From Theobroma cacao (taxonomy: Eukaryota; Streptophyta; Magnoliopsida; Malvales; Malvaceae): a stretch of DNA of 64,000 nucleotides. Within the stretch, counting starts at the first letter, position 1; the number at the start of each line of letters is the position of its first letter. Below are positions 48,475-61,925 of this stretch, piece by piece. The stretch spans positions 8,503,508 to 8,567,507 of the forward strand of contig NC_030857.1 in NCBI RefSeq assembly GCF_000208745.1, read 5' to 3'. Made by a program: the position numbers and the translations under genes. A model generated the notes under the pieces. It searched no databases. It was not told the origin of the DNA and saw nothing but the letters and a program-made list of their open reading frames with translations.

Positions 48475-50640
48475 TCAAATGTTTTCCTTCAAAATGAGAT
48501 GAATGGTATGATGTACATGCTTGATATGACATAGCATGTAAAGTTTGATGGATGCATGAGTTCTATTTAAGAGATTATGACATTTATGCCATGAGATGTA
48601 TGTGTTGAGAATATCATGTAGACTTTGGGTTAAGCATGTGAATGATTTATGAGATTATGAAATGCAAGCCATGAGATATATGTGTTACGATAGTCATATA
48701 TACCATGGGCTGAGCATGATGATGATTTATGAAAATGTTACCCATTTGTGATGCAAGCTAAGGATGAGAACAATCCTAAGCTTAAGGAATCCTATGACGA
48801 TAGTGGAGATTGATCATTATCTGCTTGAATGGGGTGGGACTACTCTAAAAGTTGTGGGTAAGGCCAATGCGCCATTCACACAACTATGATGATCATTCAC
48901 ATAAGGTGAACCAGACGGTAGTGAGGACTTTGTCTATTACCCGGTTAAGTATGGTGGGACCGATCAAAGATTGTGGGTGAAGCTGATATGCCACTCATAA
49001 GAGTGTACTAGGAATCCTAGGTAGTGAGGATTAGATCACTATCGACTTGAATGGGGTAAGGACCATTCATAACTAGGAAATGTTTATGGTTTATTAGAAA
49101 GTTTATGAATTTATGCTCCTAAGTCTACGTTATATGTACTGAGAATGATTGTTGATATACATGTTTAAATATATTCAATATGCTGATTGAGTATGGTTGA
49201 TATTATATACTCTAGTACGAAATGAATGTAGGCTTGGTTAGATTGAACCTTAGCCTAAGGAATGGTCTTAAGAGGTAGTAGGGCATATGAAATGGTTATG
49301 TGTAGGAATTCTACCTAGAAAAGTGGGTTTGTGTCTAAAGAATCAATACATGAAGAACGTGTATCGATACATTTTAAACATAATACAAAAGGAGGCATTC
49401 TGTGTAAAATGTACTGATACATTTCCAGATGTATCAATACATTCTTTCCTGAAATGAGTTTTCAAGTGTTTTTCAAAGGTTTTCCAAGGCAAAAGGTTTC
49501 CAATGATTTATGTAAACATATTTTCCATGATTTTTTTATTTAAATTGAGTTTAAATGCTATGTTTCATGATTATTATGGAAATGGAGGAAAAATTATGAA
49601 TCATATGTATTTAAAAGTGCATTGTAACGAAAAACTCTCCTCCTTGGCTTGTCCCCTTCCTAGTATCCATTGACGGAGTCTTTGTGACTCACACGTTATT
49701 TTTCCTATTTATTTTTGTTGTAGATAAGTGATAGCTCTTTTGCTAGTAACTAGTGTCACGGAGACGTGATCAATTTTTCTTTTTGTACATGATTTAGTAG
49801 CCACTTGCCGCCTCGAGGTCGAGTCATGTTCCATTGATGAGTCGTTCTTTATTTATTTTTATGTTTTATGGATATCGAACACGTTTATGATGATGTAGCC
49901 AATGTTTGAAATTTTACTTTATGAATGTTTTGGATAAATATGTAAAAGTGGCTTGAGAGCTTACATGAATACTCGAGGGTGTTGATAAATGTTTATATGA
50001 TACTATGCATGAGATTATGGCACTTTGATGATACATGAGATGACTACACTTACACTGTTTATGTTGAGAAGGTCCATAACTATGTAATGTTGTCTATGGT
50101 TGCATGCATGTGATTACAATGTATGCGTATGGATGATTAAATGTATGCTTCCACACAAAATAATGAATGTTTAATAAATGAATGGAATGAGACTTGCTTG
50201 GGCCTAACGGGCTATACTCATCTGGGTCCATGCTTTGGTTATACCCCACCACAAAATCTGATGTGACAATACCATTATCTGTGAGAAGTCCAAGATAGTG
50301 GGGATCATACCATTATTTGAGAATATGTCCAAGGTAATGGAGACCATACCATTATTTCAGAAGTAGTCCTAGATAGTTGAGATCATACTATTGTTGTTAT
50401 GATACGTTTATTATTATGAATTTACTGTGCTTGGAATAGCTAGAATGATGTATATATCAAACTCTAAGTTTATGAACTAGATTTAGATGCTGAATGGTGG
50501 TTATCAAGTTTGTTATGTCAAATTCTAATGAAAACGTACGTTATAAAATTACTTTTAGAATTAAAATGAAAGTTGGTATTGAATAATGATGGTTATCAAG
50601 GATGTTTGGTATCTATATTGGTTTCTTTGAAAATGGAGGA
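48475..50640 (+). mobile_element. Continuation of the decayed LTR-like sequence
   Basis: Resumes unit 2 after the solo LTR (CTTTCAAATGTTTTCC...). It includes repeated TGAGATTATGA...CAAGCCATGAGATATATGTG passages (48565-48690), GATAGTGGAG / GTAGTGAGGA blocks (48800, 48910, 49025), another ATCGAT palindrome cluster (49350-49445), and a final set of GGGATCATACCATTATT repeats (50270-50400). No coding sequence. Confidence 0.5.
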
Positions 50641-51326
50641 ATTCACTCATATTTGAGAATAAGATTCATTCTACAGAAGGCTGCTTGAATTTAATTCAAA
50701 GCTGGGCATTGGATACACACTTGGCTAGAATAAATATTTTGTAGGAAGGGAGCTTAAATGCACCATCTAGGGTGGAATGTTTGGTAGGATGGTTATTACC
50801 TACTGCAGACTGTATTGTTTTAATTATTGATTGTGCCTTTCGACATTCTTTAGACAAAGCAACAACGAGAGGTGCATTATGGGATGCATAAGGTGAATAG
50901 AAAAGAGGTTTCTCAGTCAAATTAGATAAATGCTTAGGTTATCAAGTGGAGCTTTGGGGTGTTTACGAAGGTCTAAATTTGGCATGGAACTTGAGTTACA
51001 AGAAAATTGATCTACAAGTTGACAACAAGATGGTAGTCCAAGTTATTAATACTCCATCAGCTCACCCTCATCTTAATTTGGACCTGATTCAGGCAATCCA
51101 TAGTCTTCTTCAACGACAAAGGGAGGTGGTTATATGACATGTCTTCATGGAAGGTAATAAAGTATATGACTATATGGCTAACAAGGGTTTCACGGTAGAA
51201 GAAAGATTTGTGGTTTACAATAATCCTCCTTTAAATATTCAAGACTTATTGTTATATGATGTAATGGGACTTTGTTTACCACAAATGATAAGAATATAAA
51301 TTGGTCTCTTTTCCCAAAAAAAAAAG
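50640..51326 (+). mobile_element. 5'-truncated L1-type LINE with RNase H and poly(A)
   Basis: Only the 3' end of the LINE is present: VGWLLPTADCIV, a first RNase H block degraded to IIDCAF, then YQVELWGVYEGLNLAWNLSY, DNKMVVQVI, IHSLLQRQREVV and a final block EGNKVYDYM. It is the same family as 30440-31060, with the same intervals. Frame breaks and stops occur at about 50890, 50937 and 51138. A run of 10 A (51317-51326) is the tail. Dead-on-arrival truncated insertion. Confidence 0.8.
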
Positions 51327-52327
51327 GTGAGTAATGCCTTGAGAGCCCTAAAGAGGAAACACCTTGTAACTTTGTGTTTTACTTTATGTGGAGCTAGAAT
51401 GGTGTGGGTGAGTGTTTGTAAGAGGTTATTGAGAGAAGGTGTACAAAGGGTTTTTTGTTGGTTTGGGAAACCATATAGATCAATTTTATTGTATTTTAAT
51501 TTCTCAATAGTAAAACGGTTTCACTTTGTGGATGTAGGCAAGAAGTTGAACCATCTAAATTTTTATGTTTTTTTTATTTGTTTGATTTCTCTGGATTTTA
51601 ATTTTATTGTATCTTATGTTTTTATAACATTTAAGTCTTTAAATTGCGACCATAATTTAACTCAGGTCACTAGTTTTCAAAATAAACATCTCGTTCTAAA
51701 ATAAGTAACTTATCAGCTGTAACAAGTCCTTCCATTAAACCACCATTAACTTTTTTCTTAATTGAGTAACATGGTTATCAATTTATACCCATAACACCCT
51801 TAATATCTCGGCAAAAAAAAAAAACTAGTTTTGAATTAGTAAAAAAACAATCATTAATCCTTTTAATTTGACTCTTCATATTTTCTTTTCCATCTTCGTA
51901 CAAATAGCTTATTATACAAAATGGTTAAAGGCCTCTTTTATGATCGATCATAGATATAAATAGAAGAATGGAGGGATACTTTAATCCTTGCGAACTTAAA
52001 CTTATTTCTCCTTGACAACAAACATGCGTGAACCATTTCAAGAAGTACGTGCCATGTAGTCCAAAGTCTTGATAGTTACCTTTAAATTTTTGGTTTAAAA
52101 GCAATGTTGAGGAATATGTGTAGGTGCACTATTTTGTGAAAAGAATTGTAACTTTCCTCAAATTTCCAATTTATCACCCCGGTATGGAACTTTTCTTATT
52201 TTTATTCTTTTTTTAGGATCAAAGAATCAAATGATATTTTTTCCAATTCTTGCCTCTTTGCTTCATATGAATTAAACTTTTCTTTATCTTAATGGTTTCG
52301 TCCCTATTATTATTATTATCAATGATA
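51327..52327. other. Intergenic; LTR-like scrap then AT-rich DNA
   Basis: 51327-51400 (GCCTTGAGAGCCCTAAAGAGG, CCTTGTAACTTTGTG) matches the insert at 25980-26040. The plus-strand open frame at 51327-51704 has no family features. The remainder is AT-rich with an ATT repeat near 52300. Confidence 0.4.
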
Positions 52328-52730
52328 CAAATTGTTAGATAGTTTGTAATATTGGAAGTCTTATTTAGATGTGCTTGTCCAAGATTAAATATAACTCTTA
52401 AAATAAGAGCAGTGTTTTCAACAAATGCAATTACTAAAAATTGTTCAATAGACACATCTGTTGAAACACAACAGATACATCAACGGGCACATCTATTGAA
52501 ATAACAGCAAACACAACTTTTTAGTGTCTATAAAATAAATGTACTTCCAATACAGACTTCATCTTTAAAAAAAGCATTCTACAATAAGCTTGTTGCATCC
52601 TGGAGAATCCCTATATGCAAATCCCTATAGCAAGCAACAACTCTTTAAAAATTGTGTGTTACAGCACACTTCAAGCCTTTCTCTTATTTTTTGTACTATT
52701 TTTCTAACAATTTTAAAGAGTTATTCTTAA

Positions 52731-55700
52731 TGGAGTCTAATCCAAATTTGAGATTTCAATTCATGAATCAAGAATTCATCAAACTTGATCGGTTTGATGG
52801 AACCAATTTCACTTGCTGGAGGGATAAAATAGTGTATTCGCTTACAGCCTTGAAGATTTATTATCTTTTGGATCCAAATCTTACTGCACTTCTAGAATTA
52901 ATTGATGAAGAGTATGATGCACAAAAGGCCTAAAGGAAAAAACATGAAGACTCTAATCTGACAGATTGTCTATATAACCTTTACTATAATCTGAAGACTC
53001 CAAAGAAAATTTAAGCAACCTTGGAAACTACCTACAAGAATGAAAAATGAGATACTAGCAAATTTTGTTCTTAAAATATTTTAAGTTTAAGATAAGAGAT
53101 AATCTGCTTATCATGGATCAAGTACATGAACTACAAGTTTTGGTTTCAAAACTAAAAGACCTTGAGGTTAAGGTTTTTAATGCATTACAAATAGGTGCAC
53201 TTCTTTCTAAACTGTCTCAATTTTGGTATAAATACAAAAAAAAAAAAAAGCTTTTGCATTTTGTTGATTGTATATTAGTAAAACAATTCATGACTCATAT
53301 GCAAATAAAATGTGAAGCACGTGCACGTGATGCACTATATCAATCCTCTAATTTTAATTGAATCTTGTGAGTTAAAATTCTAATAATTTTAGAAAGAATC
53401 AAAACTCTAAAAATCTATGAAATCCAAGTCGTTTGCACTGAAAGTTTTGAGATAAGCCTTTAAGAAAAATGATAAGAAAAATATAAATTGTTTCCACTAT
53501 GGAAAGAAAGGCCATATGATTAGTGAGTACAAATCAAGGAAGGTAGAAAAGAATTTTGGTTCTAAAAATCTTGAAAAAGCAAACATAGTAGAAGAGGCTA
53601 TCAAGGAATTAGTTGCCATGGTTTCTATAATGAATATTGGAATGGTAACAAAATTGAATATGACTATTGGTTCCAATAAAAGTAAAGATTGATGGTTGGA
53701 TTATGGTGCTACAATTCATGTATGCAATAACATAAACTTATTCAAGACTTACATGGAAGTTAACAAACCAGAAGATATTTTTATGGGAAATCATGTTATA
53801 GCCAAAGTTGAAGGAAAAGGAACCGTTGAGTTATTTCACTTTTAAACAGAAGCTGACATCATTGAATGTATTCCATGTTCATGAAATTTGAAAGAATTTA
53901 GTTTCTGCTAGTTTGCTTGTAAAGAAAGGATTTAAAATTGTATTAGAATATGATAATATAATAGTATCTAAGGGTGGCCTATTTGTAAGAAAATAAACTT
54001 TTGTGATGGCATGTACAGGTTCAGCATTAATAAAATAAATATGATTTCTACTTATATTGTTGAGTCTAATTCTTTATTATGGCATGCTAGACTAGGTCAT
54101 TTAAATTTTGGTTCTATGAGATTTATGTCTAAAAATGGTTATATTGCATGTAAACATGAGCACTTAGAGAAATGTTAAATATGAATACAAGCAAAAATGA
54201 AAAAAAACCTATTCATAGTGTAGAAAGAAACTCACAATTATTAGATCATGTGCATATCGATATTTGTGAATTAAATGGAAAATTAACTAGAGGATGAAAA
54301 AGATGTTTAATAATTTTCATAGATGATTATTCTAGGTTCACTTATATCTATTTAATTAAAATAAAAGATGAAGCTTTTCAAAAATTTAAAGAATATAAAT
54401 CTGTTGTGAAAAATAAAAAAGGTAGGAAAATCAAAATTCTAATAAGTGATGGAAAATGATAATATTTTCCTACAGAATTTGATAATTTATATGAAGAACA
54501 TGGTTTGCTACATCAAAAAAATGCTTCTTATTCACCACAACAAAATGGATTGCCTAAAAGAAAAAAAATAGAACTTTAGTTGACATGATAAATGCTATAT
54601 TATTGAATGCATATATATTGCACGATTTATGAGGTGAGGCTTTATTAACAGCATGCTATATACTAAATAGAGTTCCTTTCAAGAGTTTTAAGGTTTCACC
54701 TTATCAATTTTGGAATGGAAGAAAACCAAACTTGGAATATCTAAAAATGTGGGGGTGCTTGACCTTTTATAAAATTCTTGAACCACAAAAAACAAAGCTT
54801 GGACCTAGAGCAATGAAAGGTGTTTTTTTGTCTATGCCCAACATTCTAAAGCATATAGAATTTTAGATTTACAATCAAATGTTATTGTAAAGTCTATACA
54901 TGTTGAGCTTATTGAAAATAAATTTCTATAGAACTCTAACAATAAACTTGATTGTAAATAAAATGTTTTAATTCCAAGTTATGACTAAGGTGATATGACT
55001 TCTCATAGTGCATCTAGGAAAAGGAAAGGGAATGATACTCAAATTGAACATAGAAAAAGTCAAAGAGCAAGAAAAAAAAAGTACTTAGATCTAGATTTTA
55101 TTGATTTGCAAGCATTAGCATTCCTTGTGGAAGGAAGTAGAAGCAAAGTGTATAAAAAGATACCTATTTTATTAAACATTGAAGATGATCCAAAAACATT
55201 CAAAGGCGCTATGTCTTCAAAGGATTTAGTGTTTTGGAAAAAAAGCAATAAATAATGAAATGGATTCAATCTTGTCAAATAGAATACGGGTTTTAGTTAA
55301 TCTTCCTCCTGGATCAAAACCCATAGGCTGTAAATGGATATTTAGAAGTAAATATAACACAGATGGTTCAGTACAAACCTTGAAGGTTAGACTAGTTGCC
55401 AAAAGTTTCACATAAAAAGAAAGCACAAATTATTTTGATACTTATGCTTCGATAACAAGAATAACATCCATAAGAACACTTTTGGCTTTGAAATCTATTC
55501 ATAAATTACATGTACATCAAATGGATGTTAAAATAACCTTCTTAAATGGAGATCTTAATGGAGAAATACATATGGACCAACCTGAAGGTTCTATACTTCT
55601 TGTAAATGAGAAAGGTTTGTAAACTAATCAAATCTCTTTATGGATTAAAACAAGCTCCAAAGTAATGCCAAGAAAAATTTAATAGTATTATACTTTCAAA

Positions 55701-55800
55701 CAAATTTGTACATAACAATGCAGATAAATGTACTTATTCTAAATTTACAAAAGAATGTGGTGTAATCATATGTCTTTATGTATATAATTTGTTGATCTTT
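52731..55800 (+). pseudogene. copia gag-pol, first part
   Basis: gag starts at 52731 (MESNPNLRF..., with FDGTNFTCWRDKI) and has several stops. A zinc-knuckle remnant lies at about 53490 (CFHYGKKGHMISEYK, two Cys lost). The protease site reads WLDYGATIHVC where DSGA is expected (about 53700). Integrase is recognisable by HARLGHLNFGS (54090), HIDICELNG (54255) and FIDDYSRFTYIYLIK (54320). Reverse transcriptase begins near 55220 with CKWIFRSKYNTDGS, VHQMDVKITFLNGDL and MDQPEGS. The catalytic box at about 55780 reads YVYNLLIF where YVDDLLIF is expected. Coding stops at the inserted LTR at 55810. Confidence 0.85.
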
Positions 55801-55809
55801 GATACAAAT

Positions 55810-58803
55810 TGTCACGACTCAGAACTTTCATCGAGCCCGTGACAACTGTCGCGATGTCTCGATAGACATTCATTACCCGAAATACCAATCAAAACCTCGC
55901 AAGGCTTAACATCAGTTTTCTCGCTTTCCCTGTGAGTATTAGTTACTGAAATCATGTTTTAAAGTGATATGAACTAATTTCAATTCAAAAACAGTGAAAG
56001 AGAAGTTTCAACTACATAGGGGTATTTTGGTCATTTTTTTCAAAAATTTCGAAATAAGCTAAAATGTAGTATATGAGAGAAATTTACACATTTCATAACC
56101 GAAAATAAGTTTAGATATCTAAAACATTCATTTAAAGTGAAATTATAGCTAATTGAATAAAATAAAAATAATGAATAAAATATTTTAATTTTTTTTTATA
56201 AAACAATTTTTATAGAACGTTACGTAAATAATTTTTTACAGCGTAAAAGCAAAATAAATTCCTACATACAGTAGCACACGTAGCCAGGTATTCAAAACAT
56301 TTAACAATGACATGTGGGCCCCTGAATGACTAACAGTAATGAAGGCTGTGAACCTACAGTTTTTTAGGATGCAAGTCCAACTGTAGCCCTCAACGAAATG
56401 AGCTATCTACCGACTATCTTGAGCTTGAAATGGGTAGAAATGAGGGTGGTGAGATTATATAATCCTAGTGAGTAAACAAATACCATCTAAAATATCTAAA
56501 GTTGAGTAAATGGAGACAGATAAAATAGATTAGCATAAAAATGATTCATAGCATTTTGAACTTATTTTAATAAGATAAAATAGATTCATTTCACCCAAAT
56601 AAACAATGAGGCTTATGATTTCCTGAAAAGCTTGGCTCGTGCCAAAATCATTCTCATACTCAGTTGTTAGGGATACCTTGGCTTGAGATTATCCAAACCG
56701 AGTTCGCCAAGGCTGTTAAAAAGTCATGTACGTATAAATCATGTTTTTATTTTGAAAATATAACCGTTCCTTGACGTTGGCTGAGTTCACCCTCACGTGG
56801 TGGTTTAGCGTGAAGTGAACTCTAAAGTTTTACCTCGGGAGTTACCCTACGCGCCTCCCAAATCAAGGTAAAAATATAACGAAATTTCGTGCCCCTCAAA
56901 AAAGCTAGTCCATAGAACCCGCTCGCTGTAGTAAGCTAATCGATATCCCATCAAATCAATAAAATTTCAGCAGCATAACATGGCTCATATAAAATTACCA
57001 GCCTATCAAGGCAAAGCAAAACAGTTCATATAATTTCAACACAATTTCCAATTCATCCATTCATGCCAATATCATAAGCCATTCAATTCAAACCATGATT
57101 TATAACACAACAAATAGTCTCCAATTACTCTATTTTCCAAGCCATCATTCAATTTCAAGACTATTTTATAAAATCATTTCATTTAATCACATTTTGTTTA
57201 TAAAACATAAAGATTTACCATTTAAACTCATTTTTCTATCAAATCACAAAAATGAATAAAAACTACTTTAGATAATTAAGACAATAATAAGGTTACTCAC
57301 TGTAATGGAAATCGAGTTCCAAGTACTCCGATTCTTGATCCTTGGGTACTATCTCTTATCTTTTGTCAAAATGCTCACCACCTAGACATGATGCACAATA
57401 AGCCATTTACTACATTTGTCCTAAATTGTTATAAAACCAATTCAGACTCTATACTAATGCATGAAATAGGATGTGAAATGCTCGGGTAACTATCTAAATA
57501 CGACGTTCAATACACGTTCAATTATGTACCTAAATAAAATGGTATTGGCATAATTCGATCTATCACCCGATTAATTGGCCAATACGTCCAATTCAACTCC
57601 AAACAATTCCATTTCTCTCCCAATACTCCAAATCATTAAACACAATTTAAATAACTTGAAATGTGGCAAAATCATCCTCACATTTTCTCTTGAAAAATTT
57701 GGCCATGGTGAGTGCACTAACAATATAATATTTTTATGCTTGATTCTCACACCATAAATCATTCATTCCTAATCAAATCACTTGAAATAAAATCAAGTCC
57801 ACCATCAACACATCATAGGGAAGATTCGGCCAGTGGAGGGTGATGGAAGAAAATGAAATTTTTTTGTTTGTTTTTTATACTACACATCACTAACTAACTA
57901 AAAACACTAGAATATATTGAAATCTAACCAAATCCAAGTTCAAGACTCCTCCCCCAAGTCCGGCCAGCAAGGGTATCCTCATGCAAACTTGATTCTCAAC
58001 CATGGAAAATGAAAAAGAATGCATAGGAAAGGTAGATCACAAGCTAGAATTGAAAAATCTTACGTTTTGTCACTTGATTCTTTGAAATTTTGTGAATTTC
58101 TCTTGAATTTCTTAGCTAGGTTTTTGTTCTTCTTCTTTTCTTCCCTTTTGTTCCTTTGGCCAACTAAAAGAAATGAATTGGGAGGATTATGGGCTGATTT
58201 TTAAAGCCAAATAATAAATGGATGAAAATTTGACACATGTCACCATTCCATTGGCTCATGTGTCATACTTACCCATTAAGTAATCTCTCTCCACTATTTA
58301 AAATTTCTCAATTATCCATAATAATAATGGGTGAAATTCATGTGCTGGGCAAGTGTTGGGTGGTGTAAAATTACAATTTTGCCCCTAGGTGGCAAAATGA
58401 CTATTTTGCCCTTATCTTGGAAAAAACACCAAAATTAAAATTCTTCACTTCTCAAACTCAAATTATACTCCAATTGATCAATCTTAGTCAAAAATTTCAT
58501 CCAACACTCACATCTTAACCTCGGGTGGTAAAATGACCATTTTGCCCCTAGGTCAAGAAAATTTCAATTTGACTTTAAATTGGTCTTCGAATTTCGAATC
58601 ACCATTTTAAGTCATTCTAAAATTTTAAAATTCTCAATTTCATCTTAAAATCTCTATTTGGACTAGTTCGAGGCTTAATTCAACTTAATTGTACCATTTT
58701 GTACATTACCGTTTTTTAACGATTTTTGAGGTACCCAAGTAAGCAAACATGCATTCTTATATAGGAATGACATAATAAATATATTGTAGAGCTGGACTTG
58801 ACA
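55810..58803 (-). mobile_element. Solo LTR of the TGTCACGAC family (family B), 2994 bp
   Basis: Starts TGTCACGACTC and ends GGACTTGACA (inverted TGTCA/TGACA), with a perfect CAAAT duplication (55805-55809 and 58804-58808). Removing it rejoins the copia reverse transcriptase in frame (Asp-Thr-Asn-Met-Leu-Ala). The first 90 bp align with 63770-63860, and it starts like 2736. It includes the AAATGACCATTTTGCCCC type of passage (58380-58560) also seen at 5180-5200. Open frames inside are noise. Strand inferred as for 2736-5399. Confidence 0.9.
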
Positions 58804-58808
58804 CAAAT

Positions 58809-59700
58809 ATGCTTGCGATTATTGAAACCAAGAAATATATGACTTCAGTCTTCAAAATGAAAGATTTCAATGAAGTTAACACAATCTTGGAAATTAAAGT
58901 TAAAAGAGATAAAAATGTGATTTCATTGAATTAATCACATTATATAGAAATTTTTTTTTATAAATTGAGTTATTTGGAAATCAAAGAGTTTAATATTGCT
59001 TATGATTCTAGTATAAAGTTGACTAAAAAATTGTGAAAGAATTATGGTACAATTAGAATATGCAATTATTATAGGCAACATAATGTATGTTGTACATTAT
59101 ACCATACCGGATATAGTCTTTGTCGTTTACAAACTTTCAAAGTTTACAAGTAAACCTAGCAAAGATCACTGGAAGGCTATTACTAGAGCACTTGGATATT
59201 TAAAGAAAACTAAAAATTTAAAAATTGATTACAGTAGTTTTCCTAGTATTTTAGAAGGATTTTCTAATACTAGTTGGATAACTAGTATTGATGACAATAA
59301 ATCCACATCAGAATGGATTTTTACTTTAGGAATTGGAGCCATTAGTTAAGCATCTAGGAAACAGACTTGTATTACACATTTTACAATGGCATACGAGTTT
59401 TTAGCATTAGCAGATGCTAGAAAAGAAGCAGAATGGTTAAAAAATTTGTTATTAGATATAAAGTTGTTACCACAACTGATGCCAGCCATTTTCATATATT
59501 GTGATAGTGAAGCTACAATATGTGTAGCCCACAATAAGATTTATAATGAAAAGTCTAGACACATGAGTCTGTGACATGCTTATATAAGAGAATTAATCTC
59601 AAATAGTGTTATAACAATAGTTTATGTTAAATCTTTCAAGAATTTAGCTGATCCACTTACCAAATTTTTTGTCAAGAGAGGTTGTAAAATCAATTTCTAG
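58809..59700 (+). pseudogene. copia pol, second part (reverse transcriptase end and RNase H)
   Basis: Continues after the inserted LTR: IIETKKYMTSVFKMKDFNEVNTILEIKV, then YTIPDIVFVVYKLSKFTSKPSKDHWKAI, GYLKKTKNLKIDY, and RNase H with SNTSWITSIDDNKSTSEWIF, TMAYEFLALADARKEAEWLK, IYCDSEATICVAHNK and LADPLTKF. The usual Asp-Ala-Asp-Trp-Ala block of copia RNase H is altered to NTSWI. Stops at about 58935, 59035, 59349 and 59574. Confidence 0.85.
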
Positions 59701-60544
59701 TGGAATAGGGCTAAAACCCTTGACTTAAATGTGTTAGTAATAGAAATCCAACTTTGAGTTAACAAAACTAACAATAAAAGTTCAATGGGTAATAACAAAT
59801 TACTATATGCTATTATTATGCACTGAATTTCAATATTAAATAACCTCATTTTAGAATATTTAGTGTGATTGTTGTGAGGAGAGGATGAGCAAAAGGCTCC
59901 TTATGGAAATGTTAAATGCCTGTAGTAACAGGGGCATAATGACAAATTCCACTATATGAATATTGAAGTGGTGCCACTTGAAACAAGAGTTAAAAGGATC
60001 TACTCTTGTAAAAATTCATAAAACCAAGATTAGCACGAGGCCATATAAGTGTTAAAGCAGTTGGTTGAATATTAAAGTGATTGAATAATGATATGTGTGT
60101 GATATTTTCGGTTATAACATAAGAAGATGTGGAAAAATCCTTGTGATGCCAATACTTCGTCTTTAACTTTAAAATTTCTACATTAATAGAAAGTTCAAAT
60201 CTTCAAGATACTTCTAATTATGCATAACATTATTGATATTACAAACTAGTGAGAGATTGTTAAATAGTTTGTAATATTGAAAGTCTGATTGAGATGTAAC
60301 TGTTCAAGATTAATGGTAACACAATAGACACATTTGTTAAAATAACAACAAATATAACTTTTCAGTGTCTATTAAAGAAACATACTTTCAAGACAAATTC
60401 ATCTTTAAAAAAAATATTTTGCAATAGGCTTATTGTATCTTGTAAAGTCTTTGTATGTAAATCCCCATAATAAGTAATAACTTTGTGTTATTGCACACCT
60501 CAAGCCTTTCTCCTTTTTCCTTATACTATTTTTCTAGCACAAAT

Positions 60545-61925
60545 CAGACCCTAGATGTGAAAATAGAGGGGGCATACCCCTTTTTCAATGGAAAGAAATG
60601 ATTTATCTTTAGATACAACACATAACATAGGGAATTAACCAAATTTGCCTGAGATGGTAACAATAATAATGATTGCAATAGGAACGGGTGGTTGGTAGTG
60701 TGAGCAACGTGTAGGGGGAGAGCGCGATTTGGCGACTGCATCTATTGCAACAGTGATGAAAAGAACTTTTATTTTTTCATAGCAGCAAAAGATTTTGTTC
60801 ACTAAATCAATTTCAATCACTACCCATGATATTCTTTTTTTTGTTCAATGTTGTATGCAGATTCACTGTTTCAAAGAATAAAAGCAGCAGTGAGGGGGAG
60901 TAGGTTATTAATGTGTGTCGAGAAATGGGAATTTTTATCAACGGTGAAGATGCGACCGCTGAGAAGGAAAAAAGGAAAGGCAATTCCGTAACAGTGGTGC
61001 ACTATATTTGGTAGTGTCATAATGTGGCGTTTGGGGCAAAAAAATATAAGATCCATCCTTTTTTGCAACTGTAAATTGCTTGAGGACATTGAATTTTATC
61101 TGTACAACATTTTGGCATTGAATATATATATATATAACACATGAATGCATGCATGTGTTTATGTCAAGCATGTGCTTTACAACTAACTTGCATGATTTGG
61201 ATCCAATATATTTTTTTCTAAGATTTATGTTTAATTTTTTAATCATGAAACTTTCTTTATTCATAATTTTATTGAGGATTTGCAATTGAATTTCCAACTT
61301 TACTTGAGATGGCAAGGTTTAAATGGAAATTGTTAAATTAAATTTGTGAAATATTTCATAATAAATGCTTAAATGATTATTAAAGTCTGAAAATTCAATC
61401 TTATCATATTTATCAATCAATTAGAGATTTGGGGTGAGTGATGGGTGGATTGACCAGGTTTGAACTGGTTTGAGTTTTGACTATAATGTATGGCTTAGAA
61501 AATGGAGATCACAGACCCAAATTTACACTGCTCCTCAATTCGTCCCTTACATCCTATCTTTAACTAGTACTAGATCAATTACCCACACAAAATTTGTTAT
61601 TAAAATTAACAACTTTTTTTAATATTGGTATTTTTTATATGTTTTAAGGTAATTTCATTTATTTTTAAATTTTAACTCAAATTAATTAAATTTATTTAAA
61701 TGTGAGTTTTACTTATCTATTCATTTTAATAATTTATATTTATGTTGAATAAGCAAAAACATGTTTAAAAATAAACTCATTTCATTGTTTAAAATATATT
61801 CACGTTAGGGTGAATATGCTATTAGATTTTTTTTTAAATATGATTGAGAAAATTAAAATTAATATTAATAATGCACTGTTGAAAGAGTTGTTAATAAATT
61901 GTTAATTTTTTATTGTAATTTAATA
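60545..61925. other. Intergenic DNA
   Basis: 60600-61050 is less AT-rich than its surroundings and might be an older element, but no frame or repeat ends are recognisable. A short TA run lies at 61117-61135. The rest is AT-rich without features. Confidence 0.4.

Larger units (their letters stand above)
52333..60539 (+). mobile_element. Ty1/copia retrotransposon with both LTRs, interrupted by a solo LTR
   Basis: 5' LTR 52333-52709 (TGTTAG...CTAACA, 377 bp) and 3' LTR 60258-60539 (TGTTAA...CTAGCA, 282 bp, internal deletions). Perfect CAAAT duplication at 52328-52332 and 60540-60544. A GTGAGAGAT purine tract precedes the 3' LTR. Plus-strand coding order is gag, protease, integrase, reverse transcriptase, RNase H, as in copia, with many stops. 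A 2994 bp solo LTR sits between the two halves of the reverse transcriptase. The two LTRs have diverged, so the insertion is old. Confidence 0.9.

Noticed and set aside
57571..57762. Small overlapping frames on both strands inside the 3 kb solo LTR
   Set aside because: Short, no homology, inside an LTR with no coding role expected.
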